A stretch of DNA of 64,000 bases from Akebia trifoliata (taxonomy: Eukaryota > Streptophyta > Magnoliopsida > Ranunculales > Lardizabalaceae). The stretch spans positions 27,939,169 through 28,003,168 of the forward strand of contig CM030715.1 of the NCBI GenBank assembly GCA_017979445.1. The letters run 5' to 3'. Each line of letters opens with the position of its first letter. Position 1 is the first letter of the stretch. Made by a program: the position numbers and the translations under genes. This document shows, in pieces, positions 33,984 to 46,627 of the stretch. Below the pieces are notes generated by a model that ran no database searches, was not told where the DNA came from, and saw nothing but the letters and a program-made list of their open reading frames with translations.

Positions 33984-34350
33984 GTTGACAATCTTAAGAT
34001 GACAAAACGCTGCCAAAATGTTTGTCATATGTGAGTTCGAAATTTAGGATTGAGCTGATTTTTTATGAGGATGATCTCTATGGTGAGGAGATCATCCTCA
34101 CAAAAATCAGCCGAATCTTAAACTGTTAAGTCCACCAAAAATAGTTTTAAAATTGTGAATTGTCGATTTTTTAACGAAAATTTGTAAACCACTTTTGATG
34201 GACTTAGAAGTTTCAGATTCGGTTGATTTTTTTGTAAGGATGATCTCCTCACCATAGAGATCATCCTCACAAAAAATCAGCCCAATCTAAAAAATTTAAG
34301 CCACGGAAGACAAAATTTTTGTCAACATTTTGTCATCCTAAAATTGTTAG
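33984..34350. mobile_element. Fold-back element with nested inverted repeats, copy A
   Basis: The outer arms 'TGACAATCTTAAGATGACAA' and (other strand) 'TAACAATTTTAGGATGACAA' are imperfect inverts. Inside are two smaller hairpins, each with 'TGATTTTTTGTGAGGATGATCTC' type arms around a loop of a few bases. No coding sequence. Same internal units as the element at 35396-35722. Confidence 0.72.
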
Positions 34351-35395
34351 TAAAACACCTCCTATTCAAAATGATCTAGGTTAATTTAGTATTATATTAA
34401 AAGTTAGAATGCATGTAAAGATTCTTAATTATGTTTATTAACCATTATGTTTAACAAAAGTTCAAAAATTACAATTTTTACATAAGTAAAGAAGTATTAG
34501 AATATCAATTGATAGTACCAAGGGAGATGTGCAAAATAATATTAAACATCGTGGTATAAAATTTATAACCTCACCATAAAATTATGAAAGATAGTGATGG
34601 AAAAAATGTTGAGGGGTAAAATTATAACTTTAATAATCAATTACGATTTATGTTTAGAAAATAATCAATTATCAAGGACATTTTTTTTATTTAAAAAGTT
34701 ATTGACAAATTTTTTAGAAAAAATCTACACTTGATTTTTATCAGCATAGAAAAATTATATATATATATATAAAATGATCCATGAATAGATGATTTTGGAG
34801 AAATTTAAATAAAGAGTTTAGAACAAGTATGTTGATATTAAGTATATGCATACTAGAATTCTAAACGAGATAGCTTCCTAGCACAGTAGATTCACAGATA
34901 ATTTTTTGTGTGCTAGTTATATATGGATTAATTCTTTTAGTATATAATGAGAAAGAATACCTCAAAGAGGAACACTTTTGCTATTTAGGTCCAATTATTT
35001 ATAAAGATGGGATATTGGGTGGATAAAGTCGATAAATATTTCAGAATAAAATTTTGATGGATGTGCACCAATCGAAGTAGAAAAAAAAAAAATATGTGTA
35101 CCAAGACGAGTTAAATGTTGAGCAACCTAAGAACAACATGGTGAAATAATGAACATATATACTTCTCCCTTGAACCTTTGAAACTTGGTTGTAGCTTAAA
35201 TTATGAAAAGAATATCACAATGTACATTATTAGGGTATTCGTATACATATATAAGAATGTACTATACCAAATGCGTCTATGCTTCAAAACATGATTTTCT
35301 TGTATACATCAGGAAAGTTTGGTTTGAACTTGAAACAATCTAGACTAACTCATCCTTAATAATCCACTGTATAAATTATGGCATTATATATGTAT

Positions 35396-35722
35396 GGCTA
35401 ACTTTTTGGCAAAACATTTTTCAAAACATGAGTTAGAAGTTTTGGAATGGGTTGATTTTTGGTGAGGATGATCTCTACGGTGAGGAGATCATCCTCACCA
35501 AAAAATCAGCCCATTCCAAAACTTTTAGCCCATGTTTACAAGTTGAAAAATTGTGGACTGTCCGTTTTTTGTAAACCATTTTTGATGGGGTTAGAAGTTT
35601 TGGAATGGGCTGATTTTTGGTGATGATGATCTCCTCACTGTAGACATCATCCTCACCAAAAATCAGCCCATTCCAAAACTTCTAACTCATGTTTTGAAAA
35701 ATGTTTTGCCAAAAAGTTAGCC
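35396..35722. mobile_element. Fold-back element with nested inverted repeats, copy B
   Basis: The outer arms are a near-perfect inverted repeat of about 70 bp beginning GGCTAACTTTTTGGCAAAAC. Within them are two successive hairpins (about 35432-35530 and 35588-35690). Their arms contain 'GTTTTGGAATGGG', 'TGATTTTTGGTGA' and 'GATGATCTC'. The high match between arms suggests a young copy. It lies 200 bp beyond the phosphoribulokinase stop codon and could enter its 3' transcript. Confidence 0.8.
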
Positions 35723-35924
35723 ATTGAACGTGACCCTGTATGTATATAAATTAGAAAATAAGCTATCATGCTTATATGCAAATTTTCACCAATATCATTT
35801 TATTCTCTAAACTACAGAATGAAAAACATGAAGAGTCCTCTTAACCTTATTAGAAACTTACACTCAATGACATAGAAAGGACAATACAAGGAAATGATGA
35901 TTGAGTTTATTCTATCAAAGACTA

Positions 35925-38922
35925 CTAATAGACTTTGATTTCTTCAAATTGAGTTGTTTCCTTACTACTGATGGTTTGTTCATAGAGATCTCTGATTTTC
36001 ATTCCAATTATGGTTTGAAAGAGACCCGTCCCATTATTACTGCCTGGGAAGTATGCATGCTTCAACATTTGTTGTGTAACTTCACCATAGAACTTAGTAG
36101 AAATGTTGTTAAGATGGCTTTCCACGTAAATAAGCTCATCTAATCTGTCAAACTTCCCATCCATCTCCAACACAGACACCTAGGAGAAATAATCAAATGA
36201 TTATGTAAATCTTTTATTTTGGTAGAAGTCATAATTACTTCATTTTTTATATTGTATAAATAAGAGTAAAATAATCAAACTCTAATATGTGTACTAGTGT
36301 TAGATTCAACAAACCCTAAAAACGAAGGTCATATCTTGAACATTATATTTTAAATAATTTAGAATAAATAATCATTTTTATATAATAACAACAACAATAT
36401 TATTATACTTTAAAAAAAAATCATCTAGGGATCCTAAACACTAATAATATATGAAAAATATTTATCAATATCCTATAATAAAAGAATGAGTAAATTTCAT
36501 AAGTATAACACTACAGTTTACAAAGTGTAGATGATTATTTGAATATATACCGATGAAAAGTTAATTTTCTTTTGCTTACTATAAAATTTATTTATTTAAT
36601 TACTTTAATTCATGTATAAAATATATATTATTCATGCATATGTCGTTGTGGAGTATATTTATGTTATTTCTATGAGTTGAAATAAGGTTTACATGGAACA
36701 TTAAAGAAAAAGAAGTACACAACTCCAAGTTGTGTATGGAAGGCACATTTGTCTAATTAACCTTTCAAGTCTAAAATGGTCACAAATGCGAATGAGGTTG
36801 AGCATTTCATTTATACGGTTGACTAATGGTAAAAAATTTATAAGGTAGTAAGACATTGTTTCAACCATTAGAATAGTTGACTTTGAATGTTATTATATGT
36901 TATTCAAGATCCAAATATAATATTTGAAGGACCATTAATGCTAGTAGAAGATGTACTTTATTATGATCAGTTGTCTCAAGATTTGGATAGTTTGACTTTC
37001 ACTATGTATACGTATTAGTCATTTTGATTTATCAACCAATAATATACCATATATGTTAATACATTTACTATTTATTTTCAAGTTTTAAAATATTGTATGA
37101 GGATTTCTAACTAAGGAATCTTATATTATGTCACTTGATTGATTCAATTTTGTGCTACTAACCACTCCCCGACGTCAAGGATGGGGTTAAATTGCTCCAA
37201 AATTTGTAATCCGATACATTTTCATTATGTTACCTAGCCAAACTAGCCACCTCATGTGCCAAATTCAAATAGGTGTTCTTCTTACCCACTCTCTCATTTT
37301 CTATATAACATGTACGTATAGGGGTGACGACTTATATAAAAAAAAGGTACAAGATATTTTGGGGATTGACATTATGCTTGATTGGGATCAAATATCTAAT
37401 AAGAGATTCACCAATTCTTTAACTAAGAAAATCATTTCTAAATTAATATTTTCCTATTTCAGTTGGACAAAAAATGTGGCTAGTAACAATTAATAAAAAA
37501 AATTTACTAAATTATTCAAAAATACACCCATACACACATGTTATTAATTAAGGGAAAAAACATGTTATGTTATATGTATTTACCAATATATATATATCTT
37601 TAATAAAAAGGTTTAATTTGAGGAATATTGGAACTAGTTAGTTACCTCATTGTCAAAGTAAGTGTCAGGAGCATAGAAGAATTTAATTCCCGGATATGAA
37701 CATGTCAATTTCCTCCCACAAGGTATCCAAGAGATGGTGGAGCCCTCGTCAAAAAGGTATGTGGGGCAGAAATACTTTACACCTTCTTTCATTACCAATC
37801 GAACTCTCAAAATCTTCCCTTCATTATCGTCTGGAATGAGTTGGGTGGGCAATACTTCAATTACTACATCTGCATGTTGTTTTTGTGTGTCTGCACAAGT
37901 GCATTAGGGAACCATGACGTGTAGTATTAAAATTGATTGAGAGAAGAGTAAATATGCCACTAAAAAAAGAACAATAATGAACTTTAATGTTATTTATCGT
38001 TCTTATCTTATCGTAAACATTATATCTCCGTTAAACTTCAAGGGTCAATGACATAAATCATACTTGAAACTTGATTTAATTTATCAAATTGACTTAATAG
38101 AATTTCATAAGTAACTTAAATACAAATTCAAAAAGGTTAATTATTCAGTCTACTCAGAATATTACCAATTGGACTTGGTAATTTGCAACTCAAATTGATG
38201 TGTGTTATATTTAATATTTCTTCTCGAAAATAGAAACAATAATATAATTTTGAATTTATGCCTTGAAAATGTTTTTATATATTAATTGAAAATATTTTTA
38301 TATAGTAAAATTTATAATAAATATTTTATTGATTTGTTCAAGCATATCTTGCAAAAGTGGAGAATTTTTTCACATAATTTTACATTAGCTACTCCAAATT
38401 CCAATAATGCAAGTTTAACGCTAATTCATGCAAATTAAGTAATGAATCAAAGAGAAAATAACTATTAAAAAAAAATCAAATGAGCTAAACCTAATTAAGA
38501 AACATTACCAATGTAAGCATCAAAGTCAAGCTTCCGAGCTTCAATACTAGCCTTAATACTTTCAAGACTATGCCCACGTTCTGCCATGTCCCTCTGATGA
38601 ACCTCTTCACATATGATCAAATATAAGAAATAAAAAATACAAATAATATGTTTGTAGGAAATTTTAAAATATTTACTTGCCTGAACTTTCCAAGCAAACT
38701 TGACCTCTTTGCTAATATCCAAGTAGATACTAAAGTCAAGTAGGTCTCTTACACGAGGATCATACCTAAGAATTAGAAAAAATTAGCTAATTAATTGATT
38801 TTATCGAAAGGTGCATAACACAACTAGTGAAAACTCAAATATATCTCTGATTAGGGAGTCAAAAACATATTGATGATTAATCATGTAGTTTTATATGGTA
38901 GAAATGAAAAGGATTTGTGCGT

Positions 38923-38956
<34 letters not shown>

Positions 38957-40048
38957 TCCATGTCAAAACATTCTCATCCTTCTATTTTAACTTCAATTTT
39001 CACAAGACTTGTAACTTTCAGATGAGCTGCTTTTATGAAGATTATTCTCACAAAAGTAGTCCTAGACTTGTCTAAATGTTATTACTATATGCACACCCGT
39101 GGAATAAATTATGTACAAAGAAGCTTGTTGAAATCATAGTTTTAACTTTTAAAACTCGTTGAATTGAGTCAACTCCAAACACAAATGGCTCGGCATGTTA
39201 GAATTATGAGTTGACTTGTTTTTAAATTTGTTTTAGCCAATTCTTTGAGTCAATTCAAAAACTTAGCAAGTCGACTAAAAAGTGTATCAATTCAAGTTAT
39301 ATTAATGTTTTTGCGGAAAAAAAAAACAAAACCGCAAATATAAATCTTACTTTTAAAATATTTAATACATGTATTCATATGACTCATTCCTTTAGTTAGT
39401 CGAGTGAACTCAAGGACTCGCAAGTTGAATTGGATGAGTCAAACAAAAATATTAATGGTGTGTTTGATAAGTGAAAGTTGAACATGAGAGCTGGCAACTC
39501 TCACAAGTTGCTAAAGATTGTGTGTTTAGAAAACTCAACTCACGAGTTATCAACTCACCAATTCTCCAACTTCTTAAAATCAAAGCATTTCAACTTTCAC
39601 CCTAAGAGGTGAAAGTTGGCAACTCTCGCTCTCATCCCATTTTTAAAATTTTATTTATCATTATAATAATATGAAAATAAAATAAATTATAATAATAACT
39701 TATATTTATATTTTATTATAGTAAGGAGAAAAGAAAATATAATTATAAATAATAATAATGAAACTAAAAGTAATTATAATAAACCTATATTATTATAGAA
39801 TAAATAATAATAAATTAAAAACTAAATAATTATAGTAATAAAGCTTATAATATTATTTTACTATAGTAATGAGAAAGAAAAGATAACAAAAAATAATTAA
39901 GAATAATAAAATAAGTGAAAAATAGTAATAATAATTATTATTATTATAACATTATTTTATTATAGTAATAAGAAAAGAAAAGGTAATAAAATAAAACAAT
40001 GAAATAATAATAATAACAATAATAATAATAATAATAATAATAATAATC

Positions 40049-40119
<71 letters not shown>

Positions 40120-41206
40120 CCTATATCACTAATTTTTTGTAACAATGGTTTTTTTAATAATTAAATAAATAATTTGAATTTAAAATAAAAATAAATAATG
40201 ATAATAAATAAATAAGAATTTATCTTCAACCTTAATTAGGAAGTTGGATTTAGCAAAAAGTTTCCTCTTCTATTTTGAGGGAGTTTGAGCTTTATATAAC
40301 TCCAAGGTGAATTCTTGTAAACAACCAAACACAAAAGTTATAATTAACATTTATCGTCAACTTTCAAAAGTTGAACTTTCAAGAGTTGAACACTTGAATG
40401 TCCAACTCTCACGGTGAACTCCCACTTATCAAACATACCCTTAATTTTTAAATAGTTAAAATAAATAAATAAAATGATTTTATTCTCCAAAAAACATAAT
40501 ATATAACACTAAGTAATTGCAGGGTCACGTTTTTTACCTGAATTGATGCATTTTCAAGCTGACTCAACTGAATTGACAAGTTGACCTGCGAGTTTGATCC
40601 ATCTAGTTGAGGGCCAAATCACCTCAAAATCCAATTGAGTCGAGTAGAATCAAAGAGTCTTAAGTCGACTCAAAGAGTTTAATAACTCTGGTACTTGAGA
40701 GTTTGATCCAGCTTGTTGAAGGCCAAATCACTTTAAAATCCAATTGAGTCAAGTCGAATCAAAGAGTTTCGAGTCGACTCAAGAAGTTTTATAACAATGG
40801 TACTATAAAGGGTATTTTAGAAGCACCCCCTTGAAAAATTAGTGATATTAGGTTTGCTCCCTTATAAAATGCAAGATTAGGTTTACCCTCTTACCTGTAA
40901 GTCAACGTTTTTTCTTAATGATTTAACAGTCAAATTTTGATTTAGTAATTTAAGTATTGAAAGATAATTTTGCAAAAAAATCAAAATTTCACCTTTAAAT
41001 CATCAAGAAAATGCAACGATGACTTACGGTCAAAGGGGGTAATCCCAATATCACCAATTTTGTAGGGTGTGTTTCTAAAATACCCTCCTATAAATAAGTT
41101 GGGTTGATCCATCTACTACTTGATGGCCAAATCACCACAAAGTCCTATTGAGTCGAGGCAAATCAAAGAGTTGCAAGTCAACTCGAGGAGTTTTATAACT
41201 ATGGTA

Positions 41207-41242
<36 letters not shown>

Positions 41243-41846
41243 TAAAGAGAAGCCAAAAACATGAAGAACAATTATGAGCGAAACCCATGCAAATGCATTT
41301 ATTTTATAGAACTCACATTGGATGCAATCCTTCAATGACAAGGATCTTGGGAGGTTGGATAAGCTCAGGAGGATCCAAGAGACCAGTGACATGGTTATAT
41401 ATAGGCTTCTCAACTGCACAGCCATCCTTGAGAGCCTTTACTTGCTTATACATGAGATCAAAGTTATTGGCTTTTGGGTCAAGTGCACTCACTCCCTTCT
41501 CCTTCCTTCCTGTCCTATCAAGTGAGTGATAATCATCCAAGCAGATCACAGTTGTTGTATCACTGATCATAGTGTTTGAGTCTGGGTTGCCACCCTTGGG
41601 TGGTTCTACTGCACCACCAAACACACTTGTTAACCTTCTCATGAAGGTGCTCTTCCCACACCCAGAATCTGCTGCCAACCCAATGACAACTGTTTGTGAT
41701 TCTCTTGCTTCTTTGTAGCAGCAAGAGAAACCCAAAGTGGGTCTTTGGTAAAACTGATGAAACCCTGAGTGGGTCTTTGTTGATATGGAAATTGGAGAGA
41801 TTGAGTTGATGAGAAAATGGGTTGTGTGAACTATGCAAATTGCCAT
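35925..41846 (-). CDS. PRK: Phosphoribulokinase, chloroplast precursor, five exons
   Basis: Exons are 41846-41317, 38765-38681, 38593-38509, 37890-37646 and 36179-35925, giving 399 residues. The Calvin-cycle enzyme uses ATP to turn ribulose 5-phosphate into ribulose 1,5-bisphosphate in the stroma. About 50 residues at the N-terminus (Ser/Thr/His-rich, few acids) form a transit peptide. The P-loop GLAADSGCGKST spans about 56-67. Cys63 and Cys102 are 39 apart, like the thioredoxin-controlled pair of plant PRK; the C-terminal pair CGRKLTC (291, 297) is also present. 'HVTGLLDPPEL' and 'FPGSNNGTGLFQT' complete the family. Intron 2 starts with GC instead of GT. Departures from the usual plant sequence ('MYDPRVRD', 'YFCPTYLF') hint at a diverged copy. 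Intron 1 (2.55 kb) carries an inverted-repeat element and microsatellites. Confidence 0.95.
38918..38955. repeat. (GTGC)n(GT)n microsatellite
   Basis: A few GTGC units run into about a dozen GT units, within PRK intron 1 just upstream (in gene sense) of exon 2. Confidence 0.85.
39456..40440. mobile_element. Inverted-repeat element of 985 bp in PRK intron 1
   Basis: The left end TGGTGTGTTTGATAAGTG and the right end (other strand GGGTATGTTTGATAAGTG) are inverted repeats. TTAA flanks both sides, so target duplication may be TTAA or a 3-bp part of it. Further inverted sequence follows inside ('AAAGTTG...CAACTTTC'). The centre is an AT-rich expansion with a long AAT microsatellite. Ends of the 'GGGTGTGTTTGGTAA' type are common on plant non-autonomous elements. 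Confidence 0.68.
40003..40118. repeat. (AAT)n microsatellite, over 100 bp
   Basis: About 35 AAT units with one CAT interruption, in the centre of the inverted-repeat element in PRK intron 1. Likely highly variable between individuals. Confidence 0.95.
41205..41240. repeat. (TC)n(AC)n microsatellite
   Basis: About 12 TC units followed by about six AC units, 75 bp inside PRK intron 1 from the exon 1 donor. Confidence 0.9.
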
Positions 41847-42922
41847 TTTTGTGGTCTTTTTAAAAGCTTTTGAGACAAGTTCTGTGGTGGGTTATGGTTG
41901 AATGATCTTTGTTTTAGCTGGTTTTGTGAGGATGCATGAAATGGGTTTTGGTTCTTTTCCAACTGAGTTCAAAGGAAGAATTAGAGAAACTAAATATAGA
42001 GATTTGAGATTTGAGAATGGTATAGAAAGAATTAGTTTTGTTTTTTGAAGAGAGGAGGAATAATAAGGTTCATTTTGATGATGCAATCTTCAATATGACT
42101 TTTTAAATGAGTGTGGTTCTCTACTACAGGTGTTGGGGTTACTTACTCAACACCACATTTCCTTTTTGACACATAATATAGTGCACCCATTATTGTTTGG
42201 CTCTCTCAATGTGGGACCCATGCACGTTACTTACTCTTGATTGATGATTTCTATCCATTGAATCTGAGTACTATCAGTTGATTTATGATAGTGGTATGAG
42301 TGGGCTTCTAGTCTATGATGAAAAATCTTTGAAACCAATGGCTATGATTTACCAATGGGAATACAGGTTGTTGGATCTTATTAGGCCCACTAAAGAGCGC
42401 CAAACATTGATGGTTGAGTGAGCCTATAAGGATTATATCAGGCTAAGATCAAGATGTGGAGTTGAGAAGTGTCACAACTCCTGGAGCAGAGGATTCACTC
42501 TTTTCAAATTGAGAGATCTGATTTTTGAAAAAAAAATATACATATTAAACAGGAAAGAAAAAGTTAGTTTGTTCTGTGTTTGGTGATGTTTCTCATGAGT
42601 AAAGTTGCTTGGGGAATCTTGGTGGGGAATCTTCGTGGTGATTCCCTGCAGTTTAGTTCTTGTCACGACACGTGGTAATAAGTTGGGATGGTTGGTGGGA
42701 GGTGAGCGGCGCAGGTATGTACAAAAGGAGACTAGAGAGTATCTCTAGGCATGTATTGATCGAGTGAATCTTGATCATATATGCACCCTGGTGGAGGATT
42801 GAAATTCTCCTCCCACACCTCAGTACATGACACGAAAGTCATAATCCTTGAAAATTTTAAAAAGATGTATTAGGCATAATTCCTTCAATTGTGGCTTATG
42901 TGGCATGTGTTGAGGTATTCCA
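41847..42922 (-). promoter_or_regulatory. PRK upstream region with G-box
   Basis: Immediately upstream of the PRK start codon. A TATATTTA string on the minus strand (41991-41998) lies about 150 bp before the ATG and could be the TATA element. A perfect G-box core CACGTG lies at 42669-42674, about 820 bp upstream; light-regulated photosynthesis genes often use this motif. Both are short motifs that can occur by chance. Confidence 0.35.
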
Positions 42923-43800
42923 CTTTAGGGCTGTCAACTGATGCTAATCGAATTAGATACGCTTATATCCGAGTTCGAATATCTTCATATCCGAATTCGA
43001 AATTCGATGGATATTTAAGAATTAATATTAAAATTTGAATCCGATTTAATTATCGAATATGTGATAATATTCGATTCGAATTGAAATACCTGTATCAAAG
43101 AAAATCTCGATTGATTTTTAATCTCCAAAAATCATTCATCTTCCTTATTGTCGCTATTTCAAAACAACTTTGATTTTTTTTCTTACAAATGCATTTATTC
43201 TCAGCCCATTTATTTCCTTGAAATATCTTCAAAGCCCTTGATTTGTTTGGGAGAAAACCAAAGACTTTTTTCTACAAAGGGGATTTGATTCAATTGTAAA
43301 ATAAGGTTGAAAAAAATAATAATAATGTACCTTGGAGATTTAAGAGTCTCACGAGGAAAAAATTGAGAGAAAAATTAATATTTCTTCACTTAAGATTCTC
43401 GCCATTAATGGCACTAGAAACACACGAGAGAGAGAGAGAGGTCCTACCTGGAAAGGTGGCATCGTCGAATTGATTCCAATCGCTAGGTTTCCCTATTTGC
43501 AGCTCGTATGCCTGAACCCTAAGGTGACTTCGACTAGAAATAAAGAGTAAAAGAAGAGAATTTTGATATTAAAAGATAAAATATATAATTTAATACTTAT
43601 CAATTATATTAATAAAAATATAATATTTCTTATTTTAAATTTTGAATTAGATATTATAGAATTCAATAAATCTATCTCTGAATTTGAATCCGATAAGCAT
43701 TCAAATGTGAAAATAGTATCCAAATTCAAGTCCGGTATCTAAAAATTTGAATACATTTAAATCATATTCAAAATTTTGACTATCCATTGACAGGCCTACT
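42923..43800. mobile_element. Probable inverted-repeat element with 'TAGGNCTGTCAA' ends
   Basis: The left end TAGGGCTGTCAAC and the right end (other strand TAGGCCTGTCAATGG) are inverted repeats. Inside, mirrored 'CGAATTCGAAT' type motifs occur near both ends. A GA microsatellite sits at about 43420-43440. No coding frame or clear target duplication. Confidence 0.45.
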
Positions 43801-44614
43801 CCACCTAGGTGCATACGATCTGGACTCTTTTACTATATGCGTGGAACTACCACTCATCCACAAGTTGATTGGTGATCAATGATTACCATGGGCAGTGTTG
43901 ATGATCTTACGGCTAGTTTTACGCAACAATGAATCATCTATTCTTTCCTTTATAAATTATAAGTAAAATTTCATTTAACAAAAAGATTGGAGGTCAAAAA
44001 GAAAATAGAAGATCAAAAAGATTGTCTTCTTAAAATTCCTCATTTGGTGCTATGTCTTTAACAGCTACACACACCTTTAAATTCAATTTTTTTTCCTTTT
44101 CTTTCTAAAGATTGATACATATATCTTGTGACTTCATCTTCTCTACTTGTGTAAATTTTAATCATGCTTTTTTATAAGATCGAGTATTTTTTACAAAAAA
44201 TATTGAACCTACAATAATTTATATGAGCATGGTTGAAGAAGAAGAACAAAAAACAAAAGCCAAAGGAGTGCAATATTTTAATTTTAATTTTGAATGCAAA
44301 GGAAAATTTTCAAGTGATGGAGTGCACTTTGTAGTGGGTAGTGTGCAACTAGTTGGCCCCATAAAGAATTGGATGGAAAAAATTACTTAACAATTCAAGA
44401 GTTTATATTTGATTGATGTTGGATTTTTCCCTAAGACAATCAAAAGAAAGAGGCATCCAACTGTTATACGGAGGATGCCGGGCCAGATTCGATCAAATTG
44501 ATAAATTTTGATGGATTCAATTTGGAAAATCCGATCCAGCTGGGGGGATGTTGCATCATCAGGGATTGTAAAGTTTCAAGGCATGAATTTCATCAAACAT
44601 TTGGGAATATCAAG

Positions 44615-44818
44615 GTGCGGATCCTCTGTAGCTCCTTTTTCATCAACCATAATAAATTGGAAATAAACCATTGAAATGTGTTTGAAAATTGGAGGTTCAG
44701 TGACTGTCTATTTTCATAGTCACGGATCATCTTAAAATAAACATTTTTATTTTTATTTTTTCAAATCTGATCTACAACATGAGTACAAGAAAATGGGGCT
44801 ACAAAGGATCCGTTCCGA
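44615..44818. mobile_element. MITE of about 204 bp
   Basis: The ends 'CGGATCCTCTGTAGCTCC' and (other strand) 'CGGATCCTTTGTAGCCCC' are inverted repeats of about 18 bp with two mismatches. The interior is short and non-coding. Target duplication not clear. Confidence 0.6.
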
Positions 44819-45889
44819 AATATCATCATCTGTGAGAGCAAACCCATACTAGAGGGAATTTTGTCCTTAAAAGATTGTTATTATAGCAAATTGCTAATGA
44901 TTTTGCAATTCGGCCCAATTAAATTGTCTTATACAACACGTACACCCTGTTTGTTTTTGTTTTGGTTTTTAAATAACAATCATTTTTATTCAATCGGTTG
45001 TAGTATATAATTGAGTATTAATAATCTTCGTATAATCGTTTTCATAAAAAAAAAATGTGCTTTAACTTTATACAACTCCTTCTCTCAATTTGGAAAATAA
45101 TTATCATCCTTAGCAGCCTTAGTAGGCCATGGTAACATTCTCACAACTAGTTAATGTGGGACTAATATTTTCACAAAACCAAGTTAAGAAACAAAATTAT
45201 TAAATTTGTCAAGTAGGACACTTTGGCAATTTTTTAATTTTATTTTAAAAAAATTATAGACATTAAACAATTATTGATTAATATTCACTCCCAGCAAATG
45301 AGAGTATCCATACAAGTCTTGGTTTCTAACTAGCCCAAAATTGAGCCATTTAAGGAGGTTCAGTGTCTAAGCTTATTATCATAAGAGAAGGACAAATTCC
45401 ATCCTGCTCAGCTCAGTTGGACAGTAGTGCCACTCTATGGTATGTATCGTCAAAATTTTGGATCATATGAAGCAAACAAATATCATGTTTTTAAATTCTC
45501 ATTTATTAATTAGTTGACCAACAAACCCAATGGCATTTTTTATTTTATTTTAATCTTTTGCTTTGAAACTCATATATTCATAACTCCCACAATAAAATAC
45601 TTGATCAAATGATCAGAAATCACATATCAAGTTGATTGGAATATAGTTCAAGGGCTCAATTTGCTCTTAATTTTTGGTGTTTATAGATTATAGGATGTAA
45701 TAGAAATTAATGGGGCCACTTTTTGAAACTCAAAGCATCAAATCTGTAGTGGAGAGTGAAAAACATACTTTCCTTAAGATCGATACAGGTTTATATCTGT
45801 CAATTGCGGGGTCCGCTTAAACCCGAATTACCTTCCAATATGTATAGGTTAGGGGAGCATTCGGGGGCTCTAAAGAGAGTCAAACATTT

Positions 45890-46250
45890 TTTAATACATA
45901 GTCTAGAAGTTTTGGAATGAGCTGATTTTTTGTGAGGCTGATCTCTATGGTGAGCAAATTATCCTCACAAAAAATTAGTCTATCTTGAAATTTCTAACCC
46001 CAGTTTAAAAGTTGAGAAGTGTTCGGAGGCTGTAAAGAGAGCGAAACATTTTGCAATATATGGGTTAGAAGTTTTAGAATAGATTGATTTTTTTGTGAGG
46101 ATGATTTCTTATTCTGAAACTTCTAACCCCAATTTACAAGTTGAAGAATTGTGAATCATTAATTTTAGTGTTAATTTGTAAATTACTTTTGATGGAACTA
46201 GAAATTTTTGAATGAACTGGTTTTTTGTGAGGATGATCTCTTCACCATAG
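45890..46250. repeat. Degraded members of the double-hairpin family
   Basis: Three partial units with 'GTTTTGGAATGAGCTGATTTTT', 'GAGG(C/A)TGATCTCTA' and 'CCTCACAAAAAATTAG'-type arms follow one another. They match the internal units of 35396-35722. Outer arms are not intact. Confidence 0.5.
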
Positions 46251-46337
46251 ATTTATGTGTGCACCGCCACGTTAGAATTGTGAGAATCACAGTAAATCCT
46301 ATGTCACCCCAACACGACTCTAAATTATATATACCTA

Positions 46338-46627
46338 CACTATGTGAAAATTGGAAAATTCGACATAAAAATTTGACGGGTCAAGGCTCACGAATTTTAG
46401 AAACTGAATTTTGATGGTCTAGGACCGTTGAAATTCTTAATGTTCTCAGATTTGACGGCTCAAAGCTGTCGAATTTCTCTCATACTTCATTAATTTGACA
46501 GTTTTGGCCCGTTGAAAATTTTAATTTGACAATGAAAAATTCGACACCAATTTGACCTCTTGGTCTGTCGAATTTTATGAAATTTGACAGTCCAAGGCTG
46601 TCAAATTTGGGGTTTTTTCACATTGTG
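46338..46627. mobile_element. 290-bp CACTA-type non-autonomous element
   Basis: It begins CACTATGTGAAAA and ends with the near-inverse (other strand CACAATGTGAAAA). The flanks are a 3-bp duplication, CTA (46335-46337 and 46628-46630). The interior has many alternating 'AATTTGAC(G/A)G' and 'TGTCGAATTT' subterminal motifs in both orientations. No coding capacity. Related in ends and TTCGAC motifs to the 99-bp element at 5225-5323. It is about 400 bp upstream of the membrane-protein start codon. Confidence 0.78.

Larger units (their letters stand above)
32194..35924. other. AT-rich intergenic region
   Basis: No gene is seen in about 3.7 kb. Two double-hairpin elements lie at 33984-34350 and 35396-35722. 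The rest is AT-rich with poly-A and TA runs (for example near 34758). Confidence 0.6.
43801..46337. other. Intergenic region
   Basis: No gene is seen. A small inverted-repeat element lies at 44615-44818, and degraded copies of the double-hairpin family ('GAGCTGATTTTTTGTGAGG', 'GATGATCTCTTCACC') occupy about 45890-46250. Confidence 0.55.
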
